This document shows positions 22,994-31,551 of a DNA stretch of 32,397 bases, piece by piece. The stretch's first letter is position 1. Each line of letters begins with the position of its first letter. Source of the DNA: CAZJBP01 sp964544115 (GTDB lineage Bacteria; Verrucomicrobiota; Kiritimatiellia; UBA8416; JADHWI01); NCBI GenBank assembly GCA_964544115.1, contig CAZJBP010000012.1:1-32397 (forward strand), read 5' to 3'. The notes below the pieces were generated by a model, which worked only from the letters and a program-made list of their open reading frames with translations, did no database searches and was not told the DNA's origin. The position numbers and the translations under genes are program-made.

Positions 22994-24202
22994 GTGGCCG
23001 CATACGTCTACAAGGCCAAGAGCGGACCGGATCAGGCCGTCGAGGGCGAGATCGAAGCGGACTCCGACGCCGATGCCGTGGTTCGCATCGAGCGGATGGG
23101 CTACAGCCCCGTGTGGGTGCGCGAGAAGGAAAGCGGCGCGCGCGCAGGACGGCGCCGGCCGCCGCGGCGGATCAGCCGCCGCGATGTGACGGTCTTCACC
23201 AGCCAGTTGGCCAGCCTGACGCGCTCGGCCGTGCCGATCCTGCGCGCCCTGTCGACGATTGCCCAGCAGACGGAGAACCCGGCGCTGGCCCGCGTCGTGC
23301 AGGACATCGAGAGGACCATCCGGGATGGGCACATGCTCTCCGACGCCCTGTCCCGCCATCCCCGCCTGTTTCCGCCGCTCTACGTCAGCATGGTCCGCTC
23401 GGGCGAGTCCGGCGGCGTGATGGACGTTATCCTCGCGCGGCTGACCGAGGCGCGCGAGCGCGAGGACGACATGCGCCGGCGCGTTCAGGCGGCGCTGGCG
23501 TATCCCCTCTTGATCCTGGTGACCGGAGTGGCGACGGTGCTCGCGCTGCTGACCTTCTTCCTGCCGCGCGTTGTGGCCCTGTTCCGCGACTATGACCGGC
23601 TGCCCCTGCCGACGCGGATCCTCATCGCACTCAGCGATTTCTTCGCGGCGTGGTGGTACTGGCTGGTGATCGCGGCTCTGCTGGCCGCAGCCGTCCTCTT
23701 TCGACTGGCCTCCGTGCCTGCCGGCCGGCAGTGGCTCGACTCCCTTAAGCTGCGGATTCCCCTGATGCGCCGGATGCTCCTCTATTCTGACCTGTCGCGG
23801 TACTCGCGCACCCTGGCCCTGCTGGTGGATGCGGGGATCTCCATCGATCGCGCCCTGGCCCTGGCTTCATCGACGGTGCGCAACCGGGTTCTCCGGCTTC
23901 AGCTGGAGGGTGCCCGCGACAGCACGATCCGCCAGGGGCGAGCCCTTTCGGAGGGCTTGCGACGCGCGCCCGATGTGCCCCCGTTCCTGGTGAACCTCGT
24001 TGCCGTGGGTGAGGAGGGCGGCCGGCTGCCCGAGGCGCTGACCGATGTGGCGGTGTTCTACGAGAAGGAGCTCGACCAGCAGGGGCGGCTCGTGACGAGC
24101 CTGCTGGAGCCGATCCTGATTCTCACAGTGGGCGCCCTGGTCGGTTTCATCGTGGCCGCCATGCTGCTGCCCATCTTTGAGCTGGGAACGGGGCTAAGGT
24201 GA
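22994..24202 (+). CDS. gspF: Type II secretion inner-membrane platform GspF
   Basis: A 402-residue polytopic platform protein that works with GspE. Two T2SSF domains are seen (about 65-190 and 270-390), with membrane segments near YPLLILVTGVATVLALLTFF, WYWLVIAALLAAAVLF and the C-terminal PILILTVGALVGFIVAAMLL. The N-terminus AAYVYKAKSG is typical. Three GTG codons in a row (22988, 22991, 22994) could start it; 22994 leaves room for the upstream GGGGG ribosome site. The adjacent order gspE-gspF is standard. Confidence 0.92.
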   Translation: MAAYVYKAKSGPDQAVEGEIEADSDADAVVRIERMGYSPVWVREKESGARAGRRRPPRRISRRDVTVFTSQLASLTRSAVPILRALSTIAQQTENPALARVVQDIERTIRDGHMLSDALSRHPRLFPPLYVSMVRSGESGGVMDVILARLTEAREREDDMRRRVQAALAYPLLILVTGVATVLALLTFFLPRVVALFRDYDRLPLPTRILIALSDFFAAWWYWLVIAALLAAAVLFRLASVPAGRQWLDSLKLRIPLMRRMLLYSDLSRYSRTLALLVDAGISIDRALALASSTVRNRVLRLQLEGARDSTIRQGRALSEGLRRAPDVPPFLVNLVAVGEEGGRLPEALTDVAVFYEKELDQQGRLVTSLLEPILILTVGALVGFIVAAMLLPIFELGTGLR

Positions 24203-24286
24203 AGCGAGGGCCCGCCGCAGGTCGCAGATGGCGACGGTTGCACTGCGGCCGGGTGGCGGCTAGTATGACGTGGCGTGAGATGCCCG

Positions 24287-24305
24287 GGCGGGGTGCAGCC
24301 CCGCC
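24287..24305 (+). promoter_or_regulatory. GC-rich hairpin between gspF and gspG
   Basis: GGCGGGGTGCAGCCCCGCC folds as a perfect 7-bp stem with a 5-base loop, in the 137-base gap between gspF and gspG. It has no U tract, so it is unlikely to be a full terminator. Placed ahead of the major pseudopilin gene, it could stabilise the downstream mRNA or set the ratio between platform and pilin. Function is inference. Confidence 0.5.
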
Positions 24306-24339
24306 AGGCTGGCTGTGCAGGGCGATGGGAGTGTGTTCC

Positions 24340-24750
24340 ATGAAGACAAACCGAGGCATCGCGGGGTTTACATTGATCGAGCTGATGGTCGTGGTGATCA
24401 TCATTGCGGCCCTGGCCGGCATGGTGCTGCCACGGCTGTGGCCGGCCTCCGACGAGGCCAAGCGCAAGATCGCCCAGGGCGACCTCGCGAACATCTCCGT
24501 GGGCCTGAAGCTCTACCGGCTTCACAACGACCGGTTTCCGACCACGGATGAGGGGCTGAGCGCTCTCATGACGCGGGCGGACTCGGCGAGCAGTTGGAAC
24601 GGGCCCTACCTTGAGCGCAAGCCCCTGGATCCGTGGAAGCGCGAGTACAAGTACCAGTGCCCCGCCACGCACGGGGGGGATTTCGACCTGTGGTCGCAGG
24701 GCCCTGACACGGCCAAAGCCGACGACGACGTCGCCAACTGGGAGTCATGA
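24340..24750 (+). CDS. gspG: Major pseudopilin GspG
   Basis: A 136-residue type IV pilin-like protein. The leader is MKTNRGIAG, cut before FTLIELMVVVIIIAALAGMV, with Glu5 conserved. The C-terminal LDPWKREYKY and FDLWSQGPDTAKADDDVANW match the calcium-binding end of GspG. The start is ATG 24340 with GGGAG at 24327-24331; longer in-frame starts would spoil the short leader. It forms the pseudopilus shaft. Its stop overlaps a possible start of the next gene (ATGA). Confidence 0.95.
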   Translation: MKTNRGIAGFTLIELMVVVIIIAALAGMVLPRLWPASDEAKRKIAQGDLANISVGLKLYRLHNDRFPTTDEGLSALMTRADSASSWNGPYLERKPLDPWKREYKYQCPATHGGDFDLWSQGPDTAKADDDVANWES

Positions 24751-24842
24751 TCCTGCGGCGGGTCCAAGCCCCTGGAAACAGCGATGCGGGCCACGTGATG
24801 CGCGATCCGGGATACGGGATGCGGCGGGCGGCAGGCGGGCGG

Positions 24843-25238
24843 ATGGCCGCGTCGCGCGGGTTCACACTGGTGGAACTCCTGGTGTCGCTGGTGATCCTGT
24901 CGACCGGCATCGTGCTGGTTCTGGAGGCGTTTCAGACCTCCTTGACCTCGCTGTCGCGGACGCGCGAGGCGCTGCGGACAGACATGCTCCTGCGCGAGAA
25001 ACTGGGCGAAGTCGAATTGATGGCCCTCGCAAAGCCCGGCGCGCCCCCGGCGGACGGCAGCGGGCGCTTCGCGGGGGAGTACGGGGCTTATGCCTGGTCG
25101 CAGCAGGTTGAAGCGACCCCGCTCGCCGTGGAGTCCGCCCACCCCTCCTTCCGCGTAACGGTTTCCGCGTGGCGGAGCGGATCCAGCGTTCATCGTAGAG
25201 CCACGAAGGTCCTGCGCCTTGAGGAGGCCTCGCCGTGA
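24843..25238 (+). CDS. gspI: Minor pseudopilin, GspI-like
   Basis: A pseudopilin of 131 residues from ATG 24843, with leader MAASRG cut before FTLVELLVSLVILSTGIVLV and Glu5 present. Position between gspG and gspJ, small size and the C-terminal beta region (YAWSQQVEATPL, FRVTVSAW) suggest GspI; GspH is the alternative, and only one of the two is present. An in-frame ATG at 24747 overlaps the gspG stop and may couple translation, but would give an unusually long 38-residue leader. The sequence 24790-24842 is low-complexity (repeated GGGATGCGG-like pieces), so I favour the later start. Confidence 0.8.
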   Translation: MAASRGFTLVELLVSLVILSTGIVLVLEAFQTSLTSLSRTREALRTDMLLREKLGEVELMALAKPGAPPADGSGRFAGEYGAYAWSQQVEATPLAVESAHPSFRVTVSAWRSGSSVHRRATKVLRLEEASP

Positions 25239-25825
25239 GGGCCGGCCAAAGAATCGACGGGGCAGGGCGCGGCTTCACGCTGATCGAGTTGCTGGTGGTG
25301 ACGGCGATCCTCGGCCTGGTCCTCGGTGTGATCGCAGCGTCGCTGTCGGCTGGCATCCGGGCGTGGGAGGCGGCCCGGGTGTTCAATGCCGGCGAGTCCG
25401 ACACGCTGGCAGCGCTGCGCATGGTGCGGCGCGATCTCGCCAGCACGGTGCCGTTCAGGCCCATTCCGCTCGAGGGCGATGCGGAGGACGTGCGATGTGC
25501 GGTCCGCCTGCGCGATTCCGAATCCGGGCTGGGTCGCCTGGGGACCGTCCGCTACCGCTTCGACCGATCCAGCGGCACATTGCGCCGCTCGCGCTGGCCG
25601 TACCCTGAGGCCGATCCCGGCACGGCCGGGGAAGAAACGCTGGCGCGCCATCTCGGTGCGTGGCGGGTGTCATACCTGCCGGCGCCGGACGGCCAGTGGA
25701 CCCAGGACTGGACGGGGAAGACCAACAGCCCGGCGGCCGTTCGGTTCGAGGCGTGGACAGGGCCGGCGCGCACGCGCCTCGGCGAAACCGTGGTGCTCCG
25801 GCCGAGCGCGAAGGGTGGACCGTGA
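25235..25825 (+). CDS. gspJ: Minor pseudopilin GspJ
   Basis: A 196-residue pseudopilin. The leader is MRAGQRIDGAGRG, cut before FTLIELLVVTAILGLVLGVI. The larger size and the pattern of LRMVRRDLASTVPFRP and VRYRFDRSSGTLRRS fit GspJ, a component of the tip complex with GspI and GspK. GTG 25235 overlaps the previous stop (GTGA) and has GAGGAGG at 25221-25227. Confidence 0.87.
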   Translation: MRAGQRIDGAGRGFTLIELLVVTAILGLVLGVIAASLSAGIRAWEAARVFNAGESDTLAALRMVRRDLASTVPFRPIPLEGDAEDVRCAVRLRDSESGLGRLGTVRYRFDRSSGTLRRSRWPYPEADPGTAGEETLARHLGAWRVSYLPAPDGQWTQDWTGKTNSPAAVRFEAWTGPARTRLGETVVLRPSAKGGP

Positions 25826-26829
25826 AGCGCAGCGCTACAGAGGGGAGCGTGCTGATCCTGTCGCTGTGGACGCTGATGTTCCTTTCCGCGCTGGCTCTGG
25901 CCGTCGGCGCCCACGTCTCCGCCGGCATCCGGATGGCCTCGGACCTGCAGGACGAGACCGTGGCCGCGGCGGCAGCCCGTGGGGCCATGGAGCGCTCGCT
26001 GGACATCCTGATGTCCGACACGAACACGTGGGACAGTTTTGACGAGGCGTGGGCCGGCGGCAGCGGCGGGCCGGAGGACTCCTGGCCGGGGGCGGGCCGC
26101 GGAAGCGTGACGGGCCTTCGCCGCGCGGGGGATGGCGCCTCGATCACGAACGGCGGGCTCGTCGACGAAGAAAGCCGCGTGAACCTCAATCGCGCAGATG
26201 AGCCGCTGCTGGCCGCGCTGTTCCTGGTGGCGGGCGGGCTGGGCCGGCAGGACGCGGATGCGCTGGCCCGCAGGACGGTCGAGTGGCGCACGGCCGAGAC
26301 GCGGCATGATGGGTTGACAGCGGATTCAGGGGGCGCCTATGATCGCGGTTCTGGGAAAGTATACGCTGGCGGTGCTCCGTTCAGCTGCGTCGAGGAGTGG
26401 CGCTTGGTCAAAGGCGTGGATGACCGGGTTTACGCGGCCTGCGCGCCGCACCTGACGGTTTGGGGCAACGGCAAGCTCAACGTCAATACAGCGGGAGAGA
26501 CCGTGTGGGTGGCGCTCGGACGGCGCTGGGGCGGGGATCCCTCCGTGGCGGCGTCGCTGGCGCGGACGCTCGTCCGGTACCGTGAGGCGGGCGGGGTGTT
26601 CGACTCGGCGAGCGCGCCCGATATGGCGCGGAAGCTGGGTGAGGCCGTTGAATTGACCAGTTCCGAATCGACGCTGTTGCGCATGATGGCGAGGTCCGCA
26701 CAGTGCCGATCCTCGTTCTATGGCGGCACGGCCGAGGGGCGGGCCAGGGAGTCGGCTCCCGTGCGCTTCAGGATGGCGTTCGTGGTGTCCAAAGAGAAGG
26801 GACAATGGGTCGACGGGTATGAGTACTAG
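25822..26829 (+). CDS. gspK: Minor pseudopilin GspK
   Basis: A 335-residue large pseudopilin. The leader is MKRSATEG, cut before SVLILSLWTLMFLSALALAV; as usual for GspK the Glu5 of other pilins is absent. The globular part contains DEESRVNLNRADEPLLAALF and a helix-hairpin region (KLNVNTAGETVWVALG), both characteristic of GspK. GTG 25822 overlaps the gspJ stop (GTGA) with AAGGGTGG just upstream. It caps the pseudopilus tip. Confidence 0.9.
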   Translation: MKRSATEGSVLILSLWTLMFLSALALAVGAHVSAGIRMASDLQDETVAAAAARGAMERSLDILMSDTNTWDSFDEAWAGGSGGPEDSWPGAGRGSVTGLRRAGDGASITNGGLVDEESRVNLNRADEPLLAALFLVAGGLGRQDADALARRTVEWRTAETRHDGLTADSGGAYDRGSGKVYAGGAPFSCVEEWRLVKGVDDRVYAACAPHLTVWGNGKLNVNTAGETVWVALGRRWGGDPSVAASLARTLVRYREAGGVFDSASAPDMARKLGEAVELTSSESTLLRMMARSAQCRSSFYGGTAEGRARESAPVRFRMAFVVSKEKGQWVDGYEY

Positions 26830-28276
26830 CGCTCGACACGGCAGATCGCGCGGCAAGAAGGTCGTGGCGGTGGAAATCGGCCGCGACTGGCTCAAAGTGG
26901 CCGAGGGGCACAGCGCGGGGCGCGCCGTCGCCTTCTCGAAGCTGCACCTTGAGCGCATTGACGAGGAATCCGCCAACCTGGCGCAGACCGTCACGGCCGC
27001 GTGCCGCGACCTCAACCTGGGTTCCGTTCCGGCCATCCTGGTTCTGCCGCGGCACATGGTGACGGTTCGCATTCTCAAGCTGCCCTCGCGCGACCCGTCC
27101 GAGGTCGCCGACATGGTGGACCTTCAGGTCAGCCGCCAGAGCCCCTATTCGAGGGATGAGATCCTGGCTGACTACCGCATTCTCGGTTCCGAACCCGAGG
27201 GCTTCACGCGGGTGCTGCTGGCGATGGCGCAACGTTCGATTGTGAGTGAGCGGGTCTCCATGCTTGAGGAGGCGGGGCTGGACGTCGAGCGCGTCTGCCT
27301 CAGCTCCGAGGGGCTCTACGGCTGGTTGGCCGAGGAGGCGTTCGACAGTGGGACCGGTCGGGGGCTGGCCGTGCTGGAGGTGGACGCTGCGTTCGCCGAG
27401 TTTTGCGTCTCGCTCGGCCGCGGCATCGTATTCTCTCGTAGCATCCAGACGGGTGCCCGGGCGCTGCAGGGGCAGGGGGCTGGCGGAGTTGAGGCGTTGG
27501 CCGGCGAGCTGAAACGCTGTCTGGACGCATGCCGGACCGACTGTCCGGGGCTGGAGTTCGATCGCCTTCTGGTCACGGGCGCCAAGTCGGCGCTGTCGGG
27601 CCTCGCCGCCGAATTGCAGTCGCACCTCGGCATGCCGGTCGAGTCTGTTGACGCGCTGAGTCAGGTCAAGCGGCTGCCGCAGGCCGTGTCGATGGCGGCC
27701 GACCCGTACAGGACCGTGTCCCTGACGGCGCTGATCGGCGTCCTTCTCTTCCCCGGTTCGCTCGAGCTGGACCTGACGCCCGAGACCGTGATGCTCCGAA
27801 AGCGGCTGGTGGTCCGGTCTCGCCGCATGACGGAATTCGGCGTTCTGCTCATGACCTGCGCCGTCGGCCTGTCGATGCTGGGCACGCTGGGGTTGTACTT
27901 CCGGCACTATCGTCTGGAGCAGCTCGCCCGGATCAAGTCCGGCCTGGAGGAGCGGGTTCGCCTGGTCGAGCGCCAGCGCTCCGTGATTGAGCTGGTTCGC
28001 GAACGGCAGAGCCGGGGGCGAAACAACGTCAACCTTCTGGCCGAGGTGCAGCGCTCCCGGGTCGAGAACCTTTACGTCACGCAGATGGATGTGGATCAGG
28101 ACCGGGGGCGGATGACGATCTCCGGCTCCGGCGCGTCCATGAGCGACGTCAGGACGTTCGTCAACAACCTCGACAAATCGCCGCTGCTGGGCGACATCAA
28201 GCCGGGCAACACCACGCTGGACCGCGAGGGTCGCTATGCCTTCCAGGTGTCGTGCGGGCTGGAGGTGCAGCCATGA
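26819..28276 (+). CDS. gspL: GspL/PilM-PilN-like assembly protein
   Basis: A 485-residue inner-membrane protein. Residues about 14-330 form an actin-like fold of the PilM/GspL type (VVAVEIGRDWLKVAEGH; the ILVLPRHMVTVRILKLPS strand pair). A membrane helix at about 340-362 and a periplasmic coiled-coil plus ferredoxin-like region (PilN-like) follow. It is therefore a GspL or an equivalent PilM-PilN fusion linking GspE to the platform. ATG 26819 overlaps the gspK stop by 11 bases. Confidence 0.85.
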   Translation: MSTSARHGRSRGKKVVAVEIGRDWLKVAEGHSAGRAVAFSKLHLERIDEESANLAQTVTAACRDLNLGSVPAILVLPRHMVTVRILKLPSRDPSEVADMVDLQVSRQSPYSRDEILADYRILGSEPEGFTRVLLAMAQRSIVSERVSMLEEAGLDVERVCLSSEGLYGWLAEEAFDSGTGRGLAVLEVDAAFAEFCVSLGRGIVFSRSIQTGARALQGQGAGGVEALAGELKRCLDACRTDCPGLEFDRLLVTGAKSALSGLAAELQSHLGMPVESVDALSQVKRLPQAVSMAADPYRTVSLTALIGVLLFPGSLELDLTPETVMLRKRLVVRSRRMTEFGVLLMTCAVGLSMLGTLGLYFRHYRLEQLARIKSGLEERVRLVERQRSVIELVRERQSRGRNNVNLLAEVQRSRVENLYVTQMDVDQDRGRMTISGSGASMSDVRTFVNNLDKSPLLGDIKPGNTTLDREGRYAFQVSCGLEVQP

Positions 28277-28821
28277 TCGGAGAGAAGATACAGAAACTCG
28301 GCGGCCACGAGAAGAAAGCCTTGGCTGTGGCGGGCCTCGCGCTGCTCGCCTTCGTGGCGGATGGTGTTGTGGTCCGGCCGTTGCTGGCGCGCCTGCATGG
28401 ATTTGACGACGAGATTGCTGTGGTTGAGGGCGAGATTGTCCTCGATCGGAGCATCGCGAATCAGGAGCCCATCGTTTCGCGGGAGTTCGCCCGTGTCGAA
28501 CAACTGGTGGATGTAAGCGCCAGCCCCGCCGAGATCGTCGACCGCATGAAGGCTCAGGTCGACGCGCTGGCCGGGAAGACCGGGTTGAGCATTACATCGA
28601 TGGAGCAGCGAGAGCCCCGGCCGGGGGACCACTACGATATGTACATCGTCGAGATCGGCAGCTTCGAGTGCCAGATCCCGCAACTGGTGCAGTTCCTCTA
28701 TGACGTCGGATCTCAGCCCGGGATGCTCCGCGTTTCTAAGATCAGTTTCGAAAACGCGCCGGCCGGAGATAAAGTTCGCGGTTCCATGGTCATCACCAAG
28801 GCCGTTGTACGTCCGACGTGA
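28273..28821 (+). CDS. gspM: GspM/PilO-like assembly protein
   Basis: A 182-residue protein with one N-terminal membrane helix (ALAVAGLALLAFVADGVVV) and a periplasmic ferredoxin-like domain, as in GspM/PilO. ATG 28273 overlaps the gspL stop (ATGA) and has GGAGGTG at 28261-28267. It is the last recognised T2SS gene. The secretin GspD, GspC and the prepilin peptidase GspO are not in the window. Confidence 0.82.
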   Translation: MIGEKIQKLGGHEKKALAVAGLALLAFVADGVVVRPLLARLHGFDDEIAVVEGEIVLDRSIANQEPIVSREFARVEQLVDVSASPAEIVDRMKAQVDALAGKTGLSITSMEQREPRPGDHYDMYIVEIGSFECQIPQLVQFLYDVGSQPGMLRVSKISFENAPAGDKVRGSMVITKAVVRPT

Positions 28822-28889
28822 TGACGTGAGTGTCGTAACGCAATATCATGCAACGCGTTATGAATTACACATCCGCCGCGTAGATCGTG

Positions 28890-28904
28890 TAGGACTCTGT
28901 CCTA
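28890..28904. promoter_or_regulatory. Inverted repeat after the T2SS genes
   Basis: TAGGACTCTGTCCTA is a perfect 6-bp inverted repeat with a 3-base spacer, 10 bases before a promoter-like -35. No U tract follows, so an operator is more likely than a terminator. No binding protein can be named. Confidence 0.4.
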
Positions 28905-28913
28905 TATTTCCCG

Positions 28914-28942
28914 TTGACGACGCCCGTACGATTTGGGATACT
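28914..28942 (+). promoter_or_regulatory. Sigma70-type promoter candidate
   Basis: TTGACG (28914-28919), a 17-base spacer and GATACT (28937-28942). The -35 matches at 5 of 6 positions and the -10 at 4 of 6. It would start transcription near 28949, leaving a leader of about 128 bases before the gene at 29077. The surrounding 255-base gap is visibly more AT-rich than the operon upstream. Confidence 0.5.
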
Positions 28943-29076
28943 ATCTCCGTTGGCAGAAGTAGGATTCGCCGCAGCCGGGTGTAAGAAAAGGTCTTATTCA
29001 GCGCATGTGGCAGTCAGATTGGTGTCGGGACGTGAGTGAAATGTCGCAGGATCCACATAGCAAAGGGGATGCCAGT

Positions 29077-30390
29077 ATGAGACTCATCCAGTTCAAGAAG
29101 GTAACGCCGATCGCCTGTTTGCTGGCTGCAGCAGCTAGCGTCTCGATGGGGGCCACGGTCCCGCTAATAGAAACTTTTGACTATGCAAACGCAGCCGCCA
29201 TTACGGCCGGGACCGGTTGGACGACACCTGGTGCGGGCTCCTTGTCGCTGGTTGGGGGTGTCGATGACGCCAAAGCGGCACTAACCGACAAGGCAGACCT
29301 CACACTGGCGCTCGGGGGAGCCCCCGCCAACGTCTGGTGCCGCGTTGTTGCGAAGCCCACACCGTTCGACGACAGCGTCGCTAGTCCCGACATAGGCACC
29401 AGCAGGGCCGCTTTCTACCTGGCCGCCACTCGCAACAAAATCGTCGTCCGCGACGGTGCTATCTGGTCGCCGACGGAGTACTCCGTTACGCCTGACGCGA
29501 ATGGCTGGTATACGTTCATCGTCCATCTCGACTACCCTAATGATGTGTGGAACCTATACGCCGGTGGCGACTACAAGGGTGGATGCGTGAAGCTGAATGC
29601 GAGCCCCTTGGGGTTCGCTGCTAACGGTTCTGGGTTGTCCCAACTCACCGTCACGGGGGTTGCTACAGTGGATGCCATCGCGATGGCCAACGATCATCTG
29701 GCGGCGTCATCTGACAAAGCCAACGTCTACGTTGTCGCCCACTCCATACCCGCTAACATCGCAACGCATGTTGGCCTGCCTGCGGGTTACGACAGCACCG
29801 GCATTGCGCCGACGGAAGATTCCCTCGAGGGCCTCGTGGGTGACGACCTCCTGACTTGGCTCGGCAATTCTGATACCATGGTTCTCCGGCTCCCGTATGA
29901 CAGTAACACGGGCATCCAGCAGCAGTATGACGTTGTTACGGGAACTCCATCCGCATGGAACACCGTCACAGGACCGGCAAACTTGGAGAACGCGCACATT
30001 ACGCCCGGCACGGGCCTGTGGATCACGAAGCCCGCAAACGGGGTGCTTGTTTGCTTCGTCGACTGCAACGGACTGCACGAGGCCACCCCGAAGCAGGTGT
30101 ACGGTGCCGTCGGACCGCTGTCACCCCCGATGGGCGGATGGAACTCGCTCGCCTGGAACAAGTCTTATGCCGCAATCCCGGTTAACGGTGCTGGCCTTGG
30201 CCTTACCGATGGTGGAGCCGACGTGGGTCAGGGAGATATCATGTACATTCGCATTAACGGTGTCCTCAAGCGGTTCGTTCGCGACGCGACCGGCACTTGG
30301 AAGGACGGAGCGAATGAAGCCCTAGGCAACATCCAGCCCAATCAGGCGTTCTGGTTCTTCCGTAAGACCTCTGACTTCCAGTGGGATTGA
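29077..30390 (+). CDS. Secreted protein of unknown function
   Basis: A 437-residue exported protein. ATG 29077 has AAAGGGGA at 29062-29069 and gives a clear signal peptide (MRLIQFKKVTPIACLLAAAA..., cleavage near SMGA-T). The first 200 residues look like a LamG/concanavalin-type beta sandwich (LIETFDYANAAAITAGTGW; GWYTFIVHLDYPNDVWNLY). The second half is another beta-rich region, with GTGLWITKPANG and NQAFWFF motifs. No anchor or catalytic motif is recognised. It follows the T2SS genes from its own promoter candidate, so it may be a T2SS client or surface protein; that is inference. Confidence 0.75.
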   Translation: MRLIQFKKVTPIACLLAAAASVSMGATVPLIETFDYANAAAITAGTGWTTPGAGSLSLVGGVDDAKAALTDKADLTLALGGAPANVWCRVVAKPTPFDDSVASPDIGTSRAAFYLAATRNKIVVRDGAIWSPTEYSVTPDANGWYTFIVHLDYPNDVWNLYAGGDYKGGCVKLNASPLGFAANGSGLSQLTVTGVATVDAIAMANDHLAASSDKANVYVVAHSIPANIATHVGLPAGYDSTGIAPTEDSLEGLVGDDLLTWLGNSDTMVLRLPYDSNTGIQQQYDVVTGTPSAWNTVTGPANLENAHITPGTGLWITKPANGVLVCFVDCNGLHEATPKQVYGAVGPLSPPMGGWNSLAWNKSYAAIPVNGAGLGLTDGGADVGQGDIMYIRINGVLKRFVRDATGTWKDGANEALGNIQPNQAFWFFRKTSDFQWD

Positions 30391-30461
30391 GGACACCGGA
30401 AAACTGCCTGGCGGCGGTTAACCAGAATCGGTCCAACGGAACGGTGCTCCAGAAAGTATCT

Positions 30462-31490
30462 ATGAAGGCCTTTGCGGCCAGCGTGATGGTGGCAGCGGCG
30501 CTGCTGACATCAGTGGCGGCGAAAGGGGAGATCGTACCGATAATCGGCGGAGCCGCTCAGGGCGTTAGCAGTGGCTCGACGACTCGGGTTGGCGCGACGG
30601 TAACGTATATTCCTGTCAGCAGCAACGTGATGACCGTGGCATTTGGGCAGGGGCCGCAGCCACCGTCGATAGCGATCCTCAAGGCGACCGTTGTGATAGA
30701 TTCATCCGTGACCAATAGTCTATTCAAGGGGAACTACATATACCGTGGCGCCAATACAATACGAGTTGGCGTCACGGGTTCAGGGGTCAAGCCGGATGGG
30801 TCCAAACTTCTACTGCAGTCGGCGACACGCATATGGACGTACGACTTCAGGAGTCAGGTTTCGGAGACAGGTAGCGTTCTGCAGACGGTCCTTGTGCCGT
30901 TGACCGTCAGTGGCTGGACCGCGTTGCCTGCGGTCACAAATGCGGATGCGGAGTTTGCGAAGGATCTTCAGGCTGTGACGGGCGTTTCGATCCAACTCGC
31001 ACCTGGTTTTGGGGAGTTGCTTTACTACCCAGCACAGGATTACACGATCAGCGGTTGTGCGGTCATGAATGATGATTCGATATCGTCGAAGCCGGGCGAG
31101 ATGTCGAGCTTGGAGCAGGCGCTGATTTCGCGATTTGGATACGGCTACGGCGATGTGTCCAACCTGACGGAATCGATGAAGCAGTGGGATGCTGACGGCG
31201 ACGGTATGCCGGATTACGTTGAGATCTGGTGTGAGAACGATCCGGCATACGCCAACTCAATCTTTGCAGTGGATGCAATAAGAGTACTCGACACCGGTGT
31301 GTCCCTCACATGGACCTGCGTGAAAGGGGCGGCGTATTCGGTCTTGAGATCCGCAGGGATAGATGATACACTCTCCACAGTGTCTGGACTAACGGCAATG
31401 CCGAGTGATCAGACAGGGTTTATGACAAAGGTCGACGCGAGCGTGTCGGGAAGTTCTGGTGCGTACTACTATCGAATCCGGAAGGAATAG
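30462..31490 (+). CDS. Secreted protein with calcium-loop motif
   Basis: A 342-residue exported protein. The signal peptide is MKAFAASVMVAAALLTSVAAKGE, from ATG 30462; the ribosome site is weak (AGAAAG). A beta-rich body follows. Near residues 243-254 the loop DADGDGMPDYVE has the Asp-x-Asp-x-Asp...Glu spacing of an EF-hand or thrombospondin type 3 calcium site. It is followed by a C-terminal beta domain (GVSLTWTCVKGAAYSVLRS, YYYRIRKE) of a kind I associate with secreted PVC proteins. The function is unknown. A gap of 71 bases after the previous gene suggests joint transcription. Confidence 0.75.
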   Translation: MKAFAASVMVAAALLTSVAAKGEIVPIIGGAAQGVSSGSTTRVGATVTYIPVSSNVMTVAFGQGPQPPSIAILKATVVIDSSVTNSLFKGNYIYRGANTIRVGVTGSGVKPDGSKLLLQSATRIWTYDFRSQVSETGSVLQTVLVPLTVSGWTALPAVTNADAEFAKDLQAVTGVSIQLAPGFGELLYYPAQDYTISGCAVMNDDSISSKPGEMSSLEQALISRFGYGYGDVSNLTESMKQWDADGDGMPDYVEIWCENDPAYANSIFAVDAIRVLDTGVSLTWTCVKGAAYSVLRSAGIDDTLSTVSGLTAMPSDQTGFMTKVDASVSGSSGAYYYRIRKE

Positions 31491-31551
31491 GGCATTGATC
31501 GAAGAAGGTCGTGGCGTGAAGGATTGAACGATAGGGGACGGGAGTAAAGGC

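Noticed and set aside
21341..23359. Long minus-strand open frame (672 codons) opposite gspE/gspF
   Set aside because: It mirrors two well-identified genes in GC-rich DNA; the His/Arg/Gly/Ala-heavy translation is typical of an antisense shadow.
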